This document shows positions 17,543 to 24,752 of a stretch of 53,515 nucleotides of DNA, piece after piece. The notes beneath the pieces were generated by a model. It was given only the letters and a program-made list of their open reading frames with translations. It had not been told where the DNA came from and searched no databases. Position 1 is the stretch's first letter. Each line of letters opens with the position of its first letter. The DNA comes from Onstottus_B sp035558335 (GTDB lineage: Bacteria > Acidobacteriota > Blastocatellia > UBA7656). The translations under genes were made by a program, and so were the position numbers. The stretch lies in contig DATMCM010000399.1 of NCBI GenBank assembly GCA_035558335.1, forward strand, positions 1 through 53,515, in the 5' to 3' direction.

Positions 17543-18250
17543 ATGCTCACGCCTAAAAGAATCTACGTCGAGGAAATGCTTGATGCCGGAATTGGGACCG
17601 ACGACGATGTCGCTCAAAACCTGTCAGACCTTCGCAGGATCAATCGGTTTCTAGGGGGCACGCGTGTTGTACTGGACGCGCTGTCATCCAATCTGGCTAA
17701 CGACCCTTCCGATGGATTGTCTCTTCTTGACGTTGGCACCGGCTCTGCGGATATACCAGGTGCAGTCGCAGGTTGGTGCCGAGGTCGCGGCGTGGCGCCG
17801 ATGATCGTGGCACTCGATTTGAGCGAGCGAAACTTGAGAGTCTCGCGGAGCCATCTGGGAGTCAGCGAGCAGGTTCAGTTAATTCAGGCGGACTCGTTGA
17901 AGCTGCCGTTTGTCGATCGCAGCTTTGAATTTGTGACGGCCTCACTCTTCCTCCATCACTTTGAAGATGCCGACGTCGTGCGCTTGCTTGCAGACTTCTC
18001 GCGTGTTGCCAGACGGGCCGTGATCGTCAACGATCTGGTGCGAAACCTTGTCCCGTATTACTTCAGTTTAATCACCGGACCCATTCTCGCGCGGAGTTTC
18101 TTGACGCGCAACGACGGGCCAGTCTCGGTCCTGCGAGGCTTCACCGCGGACGAGCTGCAAGATTTGGCCTCGCGAGCGGGCCTGAAGCGCTCCACGGTCC
18201 GCCGCGTCTTCCCGTATCGGCTCTCACTGATCGCCGAGCCTGGCGATTGA
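17543..18250 (+). CDS. Class I SAM-dependent methyltransferase (UbiE-like)
   Basis: Methyltransferase of 235 residues. SAM motif I is SLLDVGTGSADIPGAVAGW (about 56-74), motif II is the acidic strand end ALDLSERNL, and motif III is around LPFVDRSFEFVTASLFLHHF, as in UbiE/COQ5-type enzymes. The FAD-dependent oxidoreductase follows on the same strand 25 bp after the stop. In other bacteria, pairs of this type modify quinone-like or polyketide products next to a type III polyketide synthase. No such synthase is present here, so the substrate is unknown. No Shine-Dalgarno is visible before the ATG, although the N-terminus (MLTPKRIYVEEMLDAG) reads as a natural start. Confidence 0.85.
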   Translation: MLTPKRIYVEEMLDAGIGTDDDVAQNLSDLRRINRFLGGTRVVLDALSSNLANDPSDGLSLLDVGTGSADIPGAVAGWCRGRGVAPMIVALDLSERNLRVSRSHLGVSEQVQLIQADSLKLPFVDRSFEFVTASLFLHHFEDADVVRLLADFSRVARRAVIVNDLVRNLVPYYFSLITGPILARSFLTRNDGPVSVLRGFTADELQDLASRAGLKRSTVRRVFPYRLSLIAEPGD

Positions 18251-18275
18251 TTTGCATAAATGGTGCAGGGCGACT

Positions 18276-19526
18276 ATGCACAAATACGACGTCATCATAA
18301 TTGGCGGAGGGCCGGCGGGATGTTCGGCTGCTGCGCGCCTGGCCGCAGCCGGCATTCGAGTCATGCTTCTTGAGAAGAGTAGAATGCTCCGCCATAAGCT
18401 TTGCGGCGAGTTCATCACACCAGAGTGCTTCCCAACGCTAAACCGTCTCGGCGTAATGAATCAAGTCATGGAGGCGGGCGCACGGAAGATTGCGCGTCTG
18501 AGATTGGTTGGCACAAATGGCAACCAAGTCGAGGCGCCCGTTTCCGAGATATCCAGCAAGTCGCACGCGCTCAGCCTGAGCCGCGCGCGCTTTGACCACG
18601 TGCTCTTTGGTAACGCGCGACGTGCGGGCGCCACGTGCCTCGAAGGTCACGTGGTCAAACGATGTTCCCACGACGGCTCGATGGCAACAATCGAAGCGAT
18701 GTCGCTTGCCGCGGGCAAGATGACGAGATTCCAGGCTCCGCTTGTTATCGACGCCTCGGGCCGCAACACGAGGGTAACAACTGGCCGGAGGGGTGTCGCT
18801 CGCGGCTCGCGACTTTTCGGTTTCAAGGCACATTTGGAAGAAGTAGAGGGAATCGCAGGGCAAGTCGAGCTTTATTTTTTCCCCGGCGGCTACGGGGGTC
18901 TTTCCTCGATCGAAGACGGACTTACAAATCTATGTTTCATAACGGATGAGACTCGCCTTAAAAAGGCCGGCGGCGACGTCGGTAGTGTGATGCGGCAAAC
19001 AATGCTAGCCAACGGTCGCGCGCGAGACCGTTTGGCCCGTGCGAAGGCTGAGGGTACTTGGATGAGCGGCGGACCGCTGGTGTTCGGGCGCAAGCGGCGG
19101 TTTGAACCTGGTGTCATCGCAATCGGCGACGCTGCAGGAATGATCGATCCGTTCACGGGCACAGGCATACAGATAGCGCTGCGGTCCGGCGAGCTTGCCG
19201 GCGAGGCGATCATTGAGTCGCTCGGCTCAGCCTCGATGGGGGACGGCTTCCACGACCGGACCCAATTAGAGGCTGGGGATGCCGATCATCACATTGAGGG
19301 ATTTGGCTTGGCCGACTCCGTACTCCGACGTTATTCGGCGCGCTACGAACTGGAGTTCGGCAAGCGAATGAAGATAGCAGGACTGCTGCGCGCACCAGCG
19401 TTCTCGTTGCGCCTGGCCGGCTTGTTCGGGCGCGTTTTATCAGCGTCTCCGCGCCTGGCGCGAGCGGTGCTTCAAGGAAGCAGGGCCAGCCAACAGGGCG
19501 AGAGACTCGACAAGTGTTCCCACTAG
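18276..19526 (+). CDS. FAD-dependent oxidoreductase (geranylgeranyl-reductase/halogenase-like)
   Basis: Flavoprotein of 416 residues in the class A (PHBH-like) fold. The dinucleotide-binding GxGxxG is at the extreme N-terminus (YDVIIIGGGPAGCSAA). The second FAD motif is GVIAIGDAAGMIDPFTGTGIQIAL (about 275-300), characteristic of geranylgeranyl reductase, halogenase and hydroxylase relatives. A TTG at 18252 opens the frame earlier. ATG 18276 is preferred because AGGG lies 5 bases before it and the beta-alpha-beta fold begins at once. It is transcribed with the methyltransferase just upstream. A role in reducing or oxidising an isoprenoid, quinone or polyketide is inference. Confidence 0.85.
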   Translation: MHKYDVIIIGGGPAGCSAAARLAAAGIRVMLLEKSRMLRHKLCGEFITPECFPTLNRLGVMNQVMEAGARKIARLRLVGTNGNQVEAPVSEISSKSHALSLSRARFDHVLFGNARRAGATCLEGHVVKRCSHDGSMATIEAMSLAAGKMTRFQAPLVIDASGRNTRVTTGRRGVARGSRLFGFKAHLEEVEGIAGQVELYFFPGGYGGLSSIEDGLTNLCFITDETRLKKAGGDVGSVMRQTMLANGRARDRLARAKAEGTWMSGGPLVFGRKRRFEPGVIAIGDAAGMIDPFTGTGIQIALRSGELAGEAIIESLGSASMGDGFHDRTQLEAGDADHHIEGFGLADSVLRRYSARYELEFGKRMKIAGLLRAPAFSLRLAGLFGRVLSASPRLARAVLQGSRASQQGERLDKCSH

Positions 19527-19633
19527 CGACCCCACCAACGCGTGCTGCGGCTGCAAAGATTTGGAACTTAGGTCGTAACCGCGCGTGCAGTGAGCCATGC
19601 GTATCAAAACTACATATCGTCGGAGGAATGAAG

Positions 19634-20659
19634 ATGTTGAAACGCTTTTATCTAGTCTCGATGTTGGTAGCCGCACTCGGGGTTGGGGTTGCGATTGCTG
19701 CAACGGCTGGTGATCAGAAAGAAAAGCAAAAGGAAAAGACCGTTACTGCCGACTCGCAGAAGAGCAAGGAGAAGGAAAAAGAGAAGGCATTTTTCGGACC
19801 GGGTAACGATTCCCGAGCATTCTTTGCGGTGCCGTATGGCGAGGGAAGCTACCTGGGTGTTTTCCTCGAGGAGGTTACGCCGGAGCGCGTCAAGGAGCTT
19901 GGGTTGAGCGAGGAGCGTGGTGCAATCGTGATGAAGGTGGTGGCCGGGGGCCCGGCCGAGAAAGCTGGCCTAAAGGAAAATGATGTGGTGCTGAGCTTCA
20001 ACGGTCGTCGCGTGGACAGCGTGCGTGAGCTGCAGCGCCTGTTGAGCGAGACGCCGGCCGAGCGCGCAATCTCGATCGAGGTCTTTAGAGCCGGCGGCCG
20101 TCAGACGCTCAATGCAACGTTGAGCAAGCGCTCGAGCGAATTCCAGCTGCTGCGTCCGGAGCTGGCCGATAAAGAGGCCATGAAGCGGGCCGAGGAATCG
20201 TTCAAGCACTCGATGGAAGAATTCAAGAGCGAGCAGAATAAGTTCGGCGCGTTGCAGCAGGATTTCGGCAACTTTGTTTTTGCAGGACCGGGACAGCACA
20301 GCTTCTTTAGCGGATCGCGTCTAGGCATAAGCGTGGAATCGGTGACAGATCAACTGGCGGAGTACTTCGGAGTCAAGGATGGCAATGGAGTGCTGATTGC
20401 GCGCGTGGATGAAAACGGCGCCGGCGCAAAGGCGGGACTCAAGGCTGGCGACGTGATCATCGCAATCGATAACGAAAAGATCGACAGCGTAAATGCCCTT
20501 GTCAAAGCACTCTCGAAGAAGGAAGCGGGTCAGGTCGCGGTCCAAATCCTTCGAAACCGCAGCGAGCAAACGGTCAACGTGACAATCGAGAAACGCGAAC
20601 AACCTCCTGCAGTTCGCAAGAGCGCGCGCGTTACGACGAGCGCGGCTAGTTCAGTCTGA
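19634..20659 (+). CDS. Exported protein with two PDZ domains
   Basis: Periplasmic protein of 341 residues. A signal peptide (about 1-23) is followed by a lysine/glutamate-rich linker (about 25-55). PDZ domain 1 is at about 72-160 (YLGVFLEEVTPE... GGPAEKAGLKENDVVLSFNGRRV). An acidic helical spacer follows, then PDZ domain 2 at about 235-325 (RLGISVESV... GAKAGLKAGDVIIAIDNEKID). No trypsin-like protease domain is present, so it resembles the substrate-binding half of an HtrA/DegP protein. ATG 19634 is chosen because GGAGG (19622-19626) sits 7 bases upstream; the ATG at 19628 is too close. A strong terminator follows the gene. The ligand is unknown. Confidence 0.85.
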   Translation: MLKRFYLVSMLVAALGVGVAIAATAGDQKEKQKEKTVTADSQKSKEKEKEKAFFGPGNDSRAFFAVPYGEGSYLGVFLEEVTPERVKELGLSEERGAIVMKVVAGGPAEKAGLKENDVVLSFNGRRVDSVRELQRLLSETPAERAISIEVFRAGGRQTLNATLSKRSSEFQLLRPELADKEAMKRAEESFKHSMEEFKSEQNKFGALQQDFGNFVFAGPGQHSFFSGSRLGISVESVTDQLAEYFGVKDGNGVLIARVDENGAGAKAGLKAGDVIIAIDNEKIDSVNALVKALSKKEAGQVAVQILRNRSEQTVNVTIEKREQPPAVRKSARVTTSAASSV

Positions 20660-20684
20660 GCCGCGCGCACTTTGTAGGAAGACC

Positions 20685-20718
20685 AAAGGGAGGAGGCGTT
20701 TTACGCCTCCTCCTTTTT
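20685..20718 (+). terminator. Rho-independent terminator after the PDZ gene
   Basis: GGAGGAGGCGT (20689-20699), loop TTT, and ACGCCTCCTCC (20703-20713) form a perfect 11-bp stem followed by a T-run (20714-20718). The stem begins 30 bases after the stop codon. Upstream A residues (20685-20687) can pair with part of the T-run. Confidence 0.93.
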
Positions 20719-20849
20719 GCATGAAAGGATTCTGTCTGCTATTCGGTTCGCGACCTAACCCAAGTATTTTGTGAGAAAGCCGTGTTAAACCAGCGTAACT
20801 TCTCGGCTCCGTCCTGCCATGCTATCATCTTTCATATCTACAAGAACTT

Positions 20850-21668
20850 ATGAGCGATTTAAAAGAGCTGGCCTTCCGCTACGATCTCTTCGTCACTCCT
20901 GATTGGAGAGATCGGTTTGACACTCTTGTAAACGAAAACGTGGAAATCCCCGCCGAGGGTCGTGTGCTTGACGTGAACTGCGGCACAGGCGCTCACTCGA
21001 TAGAACTTGCAGAACGGCTGCGCGGTAAAGGCGAAGTAGTCGGCATAGATCCGAGCGCGGAACGGATTGACCTCGCGAGCGCCAAAGCGCTTGCCAAGAA
21101 ACTCGACGACGTAAAGTTCCAACAGGGAACGGCGACCGCTCTTCCCGTTTCCGACGATGAATTCGACGTTGCCATTGGAGACGCTTCAATGCTTGCGACG
21201 GGCGAAATCGAGCACATACTGACAGAAATGATCCGTGTGACGAAGCCGGAAGGCCGAGTTGTGCTGAAGGTAGCAACCCGCGGAAGCTTTGATGAATTCT
21301 TCTCGATTTATTGGGAAGCGCTGCTGACTGCGGAGTTAGTCGACGAAGTGTGGCCGAAGCTTGACTACCTGATCAACGAGCGTCGAACCATTTCCGACGT
21401 CGAGCTGATCGCAACAAAAGCTCGGCTCAGGAATGTCGATAGCTTCACAAGTAACGAAATATTTATTTTCGAGACCGGCGAGGCGGTTTTCACGTCACCG
21501 TTGATCGAAGACTTCTTTCTGGAAGATTGGCTGGCCATCGTACCCGAGTCGCGACGGCGAGAAGTCCGCGACCGAATCGTCTCGATCATTGACAACGATC
21601 GGCACGGCGCTCCATTTGAAGTTTCAATCAAAACGACGGTAATATCCGGGACAAAACAAGCGGGTTGA
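20850..21668 (+). CDS. Class I SAM-dependent methyltransferase
   Basis: Methyltransferase-fold protein of 272 residues. SAM motif I is RVLDVNCGTGAHSIELAERL (about 37-56), followed by the acidic ribose-binding strand VVGIDPSAERIDLA and the post-motif LPVSDDEFDVAIGDASML. The C-terminal half shows no family I recognise. The gene stands alone between a strong terminator upstream and a convergent gene downstream. The Shine-Dalgarno is weak. The substrate is unknown, and small-molecule methylation is the default expectation. Confidence 0.82.
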   Translation: MSDLKELAFRYDLFVTPDWRDRFDTLVNENVEIPAEGRVLDVNCGTGAHSIELAERLRGKGEVVGIDPSAERIDLASAKALAKKLDDVKFQQGTATALPVSDDEFDVAIGDASMLATGEIEHILTEMIRVTKPEGRVVLKVATRGSFDEFFSIYWEALLTAELVDEVWPKLDYLINERRTISDVELIATKARLRNVDSFTSNEIFIFETGEAVFTSPLIEDFFLEDWLAIVPESRRREVRDRIVSIIDNDRHGAPFEVSIKTTVISGTKQAG

Positions 21669-21706
21669 GGGGTCTTCAAGGACCGGAGCCGACATAAGGG
21701 CTTTGA

Positions 21707-22144
21707 TCACACGAACGGGAGCTTGCCTGACTTCATGAAATACACCAGATATCCGATTTGAGCGACCACGGCAATTGCGCCAATGATCACTCCGGCAGTA
21801 GCTGAGCCCCGCCCTTCCTCGACGAAGTTCCTCTTCAAGGTTCGAAGGGCAAGCGCGCCCAGTATAATAGCCGCGACGCACATGATGAAACCGATCGCTG
21901 GGCAAAAGAAGCTCGCGAGTCCGAGTATCAACGCGTTGTTGGCACGTTCCTGTGCTTTGTCGATTTGTTGGTAGTGATCTTCGGCATCGGTAGCCCTGCG
22001 ACGTGCCAGCTTCTTTTTTGGAGGAGGAGGCGGGGCCGTCTCGGAAAACACGGTGCCAACCTGAGTACCGCAGCTTCCGCAGACTGCCACGCCCACACCG
22101 AGCGGCATTCCGCATTCGTGGCATACCTTCTTAATAGATGACAT
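21707..22144 (-). CDS. Zinc-ribbon plus two-TM membrane protein (DUF4190-like)
   Basis: Small membrane protein of 145 residues. An N-terminal zinc ribbon with two CxxC pairs (VCHECGMPLG and VCGSCGTQVG) is followed by a proline/lysine-rich linker (PPPPPKKK). Two hydrophobic helices come next (about 72-98 and 112-135), separated by a short basic loop (RTLKRNFVEEGRG). This layout matches proteins annotated as DUF4190-domain. The open frame extends to 22213, but the ATG at 22144 starts directly before the ribbon and is preferred. The role is unknown. Confidence 0.7.
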   Translation of the reverse strand: MSSIKKVCHECGMPLGVGVAVCGSCGTQVGTVFSETAPPPPPKKKLARRRATDAEDHYQQIDKAQERANNALILGLASFFCPAIGFIMCVAAIILGALALRTLKRNFVEEGRGSATAGVIIGAIAVVAQIGYLVYFMKSGKLPFV

Positions 22145-22276
22145 AAGTTTCGTTTTGCAGAGCGGCTTGGGCCGCTCGTCTTTTAGCACAAGTGGAAGGT
22201 AGCGTTCAAGCAAGCTTGGCTCTTGTTTTGGAGGGCCCCGGTCACGAATTCTTCGTCCGCTCAGGAGGTTGACACG

Positions 22277-22306
22277 ATGGCACTTGCGGACAATTCCTGG
22301 TTATGA
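22277..22306 (+). CDS. Nine-codon ORF with a strong ribosome binding site
   Basis: AGGAGG (22263-22268) lies exactly 8 bases before an ATG that opens MALADNSWL and stops at TGA, followed at once by TAG. This is the only good translation signal in the 735-bp gap between the zinc-ribbon gene and ftsY. An orphan terminator lies 66 bases downstream on the same strand, so a short transcript carrying this peptide is possible. It could be a leader peptide or chance; no homologue is known to me. Confidence 0.25.
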   Translation: MALADNSWL

Positions 22307-22330
22307 TAGAAATGAACTACTGAAAGCAGC

Positions 22331-22414
22331 AATTGAGGTGCCTCCTCAATTCTGAAGTGAGCGGAATGGTAGAGGACGAGATGCTGGATGTGCAGATCTC
22401 GTCCTCATTTTTTT
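22331..22414 (+). terminator. Orphan rho-independent terminator with an upstream hairpin
   Basis: GAGGACGAGAT (22372-22382) and ATCTCGTCCTC (22396-22406) form a perfect 11-bp stem with a 13-base loop, followed by A and seven Ts (22408-22414). Just upstream, AATTGAGG/CCTCAATT (22331-22338, 22344-22351) forms an 8-bp hairpin. No annotated plus-strand gene ends here; the last one ends at 21668, beyond a convergent gene. It should therefore end a short transcript starting between about 22150 and 22330. Confidence 0.85.
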
Positions 22415-22527
22415 GAGATTTGTTGGCCTAACTCGTCACAATTCCCCACTCAACGCTTCTCCGAATGACTTATTGACCGCTCCAGGGTCGTAGTGTAATA
22501 TCCGATCACGCTGAGGGTGTACTGCAA

Positions 22528-22561
22528 CGTTGGTGATTGACTTGTCAATTTTTTACCAACG
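22528..22561. promoter_or_regulatory. Nested inverted repeats preceding the candidate RNA
   Basis: CGTTGGT (22528-22534) pairs with ACCAACG (22555-22561). Inside it, ATTGAC (22536-22541) pairs with GTCAAT (22544-22549), which is followed by a run of six Ts (22549-22554). It could be an operator, a short terminator for read-through, or the 5' boundary of the structured element that starts five bases later. Confidence 0.4.
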
Positions 22562-22565
22562 CTAA

Positions 22566-22709
22566 TGCAACGGGGGCCGGAAATAGCACTGGAGGGCGCA
22601 ATGCCCCACACTGATCGGGGATGCAAGATCCAGTGCCGAGGTCACCCACCTGTTTTCGGAACAGGTTCAAAGTTGGCAAGCCACACGGCGAAGCGGTTGC
22701 CCTCATGCA
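22566..22709 (+). ncRNA. Candidate structured RNA upstream of ftsY
   Basis: The non-coding segment can fold into a closed multi-branch structure. The closing helix is TGCA (22566-22569) plus GGGGGC (22572-22577) with GCCCTC (22699-22704) plus TGCA (22706-22709). The second helix is GCACTGGA (22586-22593) with TCCAGTGC (22629-22636), enclosing GGGC/GCCC (22594-22606). A further hairpin is ACCTGTT-TTCGG-AACAGGT (22648-22666). It does not show the conserved cores I know for SRP RNA, tmRNA, RNase P, 6S or common riboswitches. It ends 170 bases before ftsY, so it may be a cis-regulatory leader or an independent RNA. Strand is assigned by ftsY and is uncertain. Confidence 0.4.
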
Positions 22710-22879
22710 CACCCCTCAACCTTTCCAACTCGGGCACTTCACGTTCTCATTCCCTGCAAGGTTCGCTTTGTTGACGATCTTTTTGAGCGAGTGTTAGTCT
22801 CGTTATTACAACGCGCGGCTGCCGAGCCCTGCGCTCTTGCAAATCAACCGACTAACTGATCCACGGAGCACCATAGAGA

Positions 22880-23935
22880 ATGGCATTGTTTTGGAAGCGC
22901 AAGAAGGAACCCGAGTTCATATCACTTGGCCTCAATCGCGAAGCGACCGCGGAAGAAAAAGAGATAGCACTCCGAAGAGACGAGGGTCCTGAGCCCGAGT
23001 TCCTCGACAAGTTCAAGGAAGCGGTGGCCTCGACACGCGAGAGCCTATCCGAAACAATAGAATCGGTAATAGCAGGGAAGCGCGAGATCGACGCGGACGT
23101 GCTCGATCAGCTTGAAGAAGCATTGATCGGGGCGGATATCGGAGCGCAAACCAGCCTCGAGATAATCGAAAAAGCCCGGCTGGAAATCAAGCGGAACCAG
23201 CTCAACGACGTTAGCGAGTTGAAGCGGCTGATTAAGTCCGAGCTTCGTGCCATCCTCGATAAGGCAGAGCAGAATCGCAAGCGCGGAACAATAGCCTCGG
23301 AAACCGAAGTATCGCTCGACATCAAGCCATATATGATCATGATTGTAGGCGTGAACGGCGTCGGCAAGACGACCACGATCGGTAAGCTCGCACATCGCAT
23401 CAAGAGCGAAGGCAACGAAGTGCTGATTTGCGCGGCGGACACGTTCCGCGCCGCTGCCAATGATCAGCTTGCGATATGGGCTGAACGTTCGGGCGTTCCG
23501 CTCGTTCAGCAGAAACCGGGCACGGATCCGTCAGCCGTCCTGTTCGATTCGATCGGCGCCGCCCGAGCGCGCAACGCTGATGTATTGATCATAGACACCG
23601 CTGGCCGCTTGCACACCAAAACCAACCTCATGCAAGAGCTTGAGAAGATGCGCCGCATAGCGGGGCGTGAGATTGATGGCGCGCCTCACGAAGTTCTCTT
23701 GATCATCGATGCAGTCACCGGCCAGAACGGGTTGGAGCAAGCTCGCCAGTTCACTCGCGCAGTTCCGGTCACCGGGCTCGTGTTGACGAAGCTGGACGGC
23801 ACTGCGAAAGGCGGGATCGTCATCGCGATAGCCAAAGACCTTGGGATACCGATCCGCTACGTCGGTGTCGGGGAACAGATGAATGATCTGATCGAGTTTT
23901 CGCCTGACGCATACATCAACGGGTTGTTTGATTAA
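22880..23935 (+). CDS. ftsY: Signal recognition particle receptor FtsY
   Basis: SRP receptor GTPase of 351 residues. A short acidic N-terminus (about 1-50) is followed by the helical N domain (VLDQLEEALIGADIGAQTS) and the G domain. G1 is GVNGVGKTTTIGKLAH (about 157-172). The insertion-box region follows as AADTFRAAANDQL. G3 is DTAGR, and G4 is TKLDGTAKGG, diagnostic of SRP GTPases. FtsY docks the SRP-ribosome complex at the membrane for co-translational insertion. The YVGVGEQMNDLIEF ending is typical. The acidic A domain is short compared with E. coli, as in many non-proteobacteria. A long non-coding leader (745 bp to the previous gene start) precedes it. Confidence 0.97.
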   Translation: MALFWKRKKEPEFISLGLNREATAEEKEIALRRDEGPEPEFLDKFKEAVASTRESLSETIESVIAGKREIDADVLDQLEEALIGADIGAQTSLEIIEKARLEIKRNQLNDVSELKRLIKSELRAILDKAEQNRKRGTIASETEVSLDIKPYMIMIVGVNGVGKTTTIGKLAHRIKSEGNEVLICAADTFRAAANDQLAIWAERSGVPLVQQKPGTDPSAVLFDSIGAARARNADVLIIDTAGRLHTKTNLMQELEKMRRIAGREIDGAPHEVLLIIDAVTGQNGLEQARQFTRAVPVTGLVLTKLDGTAKGGIVIAIAKDLGIPIRYVGVGEQMNDLIEFSPDAYINGLFD

Positions 23936-23998
23936 AACCCGTCCGCGCGCCACTGCTCCGTACTCGTAGGCCACGATCGCCGTTCACTGCCACTCCGC

Positions 23999-24691
23999 CT
24001 ATTTCCTCGCGCTCAGCATCTCTCTCAGTCTTTGCTCGCCGAGTGGCGCGTCGGTGTTGGCATCGATCTTGAAGCTCGCTTTCATTTCCTGCCAAAATCC
24101 GGCCTGATACCGAAGGTTGATCAACGCGATGATAATCATGGCCAGCAGAGCGCCGAGGCCCGCCATTGTCATGTCCTTCTGCGCGTCCCATACGTCGCCC
24201 TGAGATCCGAGGAAAGCGAGGCCAGCCGCTGGGTCGACATTTGCCGCAGCGAGCCATTCGATGATCTCGTAGACCGCAGAAAACGCGAGCGTCACATCAA
24301 ACGGAAGGTAATAGCCCCAGAAGCCTTTCACACGTGTGACGCGGAGAAAGATCTCTCGAATCGGATACGCCAGCAATAATCCAAACGAAAAGTGTACGAG
24401 CCGGTCGTACATGTTTCGGCTCGCTCCCAACCAATTCTGCAGCACGTCGCCGAATGGAACCTCGGCATATGTATAGTGCGAGCCAATTACGTGAAGGATC
24501 ATGAACATCGTAATCAGTCCGTACGACAGGTTCGACAGTCTGAAATACCTGCCGGTTAAGACGATTATCGGAACGAAGATGAAGACCAGGTAGTTCTCAA
24601 GCAACCAATCATGACGATAGGTAGGGTTGATTGCGGCCCAAACCCAGACTGCTGCGAAGATAACTAGAAGCACCTTGAGGTATCGAGTCAT
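23999..24691 (-). CDS. DUF2238 (YjdF-like) membrane protein
   Basis: Membrane protein of 230 residues with about six hydrophobic helices. The family core HVIGSHYTYAEVPFGD, NMYDRLVHFSFGLLLAYP and YEIIEWLAA, with the GSQGDVWDAQKDM loop, is that of DUF2238/YjdF. These proteins have no established function. The frame opens at 24823, but ATG 24691 is preferred: GGGAGAG lies about 4 bases before it and the first TM helix begins at once. It lies 61 bp downstream of the P450 gene on the same strand, so co-transcription is likely. Confidence 0.85.
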   Translation of the reverse strand: MTRYLKVLLVIFAAVWVWAAINPTYRHDWLLENYLVFIFVPIIVLTGRYFRLSNLSYGLITMFMILHVIGSHYTYAEVPFGDVLQNWLGASRNMYDRLVHFSFGLLLAYPIREIFLRVTRVKGFWGYYLPFDVTLAFSAVYEIIEWLAAANVDPAAGLAFLGSQGDVWDAQKDMTMAGLGALLAMIIIALINLRYQAGFWQEMKASFKIDANTDAPLGEQRLREMLSARK

Positions 24692-24752
24692 AGGCTCTCC
24701 CATCGAAGACGTGCTGCTTCTCAGACCACAGGCAAGTGTGAGCGGGTTGTAA

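Noticed and set aside
17330..17617. 95-codon minus-strand ORF in the regulator-methyltransferase gap
   Set aside because: Overlaps the methyltransferase start and promoter, and has no recognisable protein character.
22216..22232. Sigma-54-like TTGGCTC-N5-TTGGA
   Set aside because: Lacks the essential GC of the -12 element.
22269..22307. TTGACA and TATGAT as a promoter for the orphan terminator
   Set aside because: The two boxes are 27 bases apart, too far for sigma-70.
22566..22709. Identification as 4.5S SRP RNA, tmRNA or 6S RNA
   Set aside because: None of their conserved core sequences are present, so it was kept only as an unassigned structured element.
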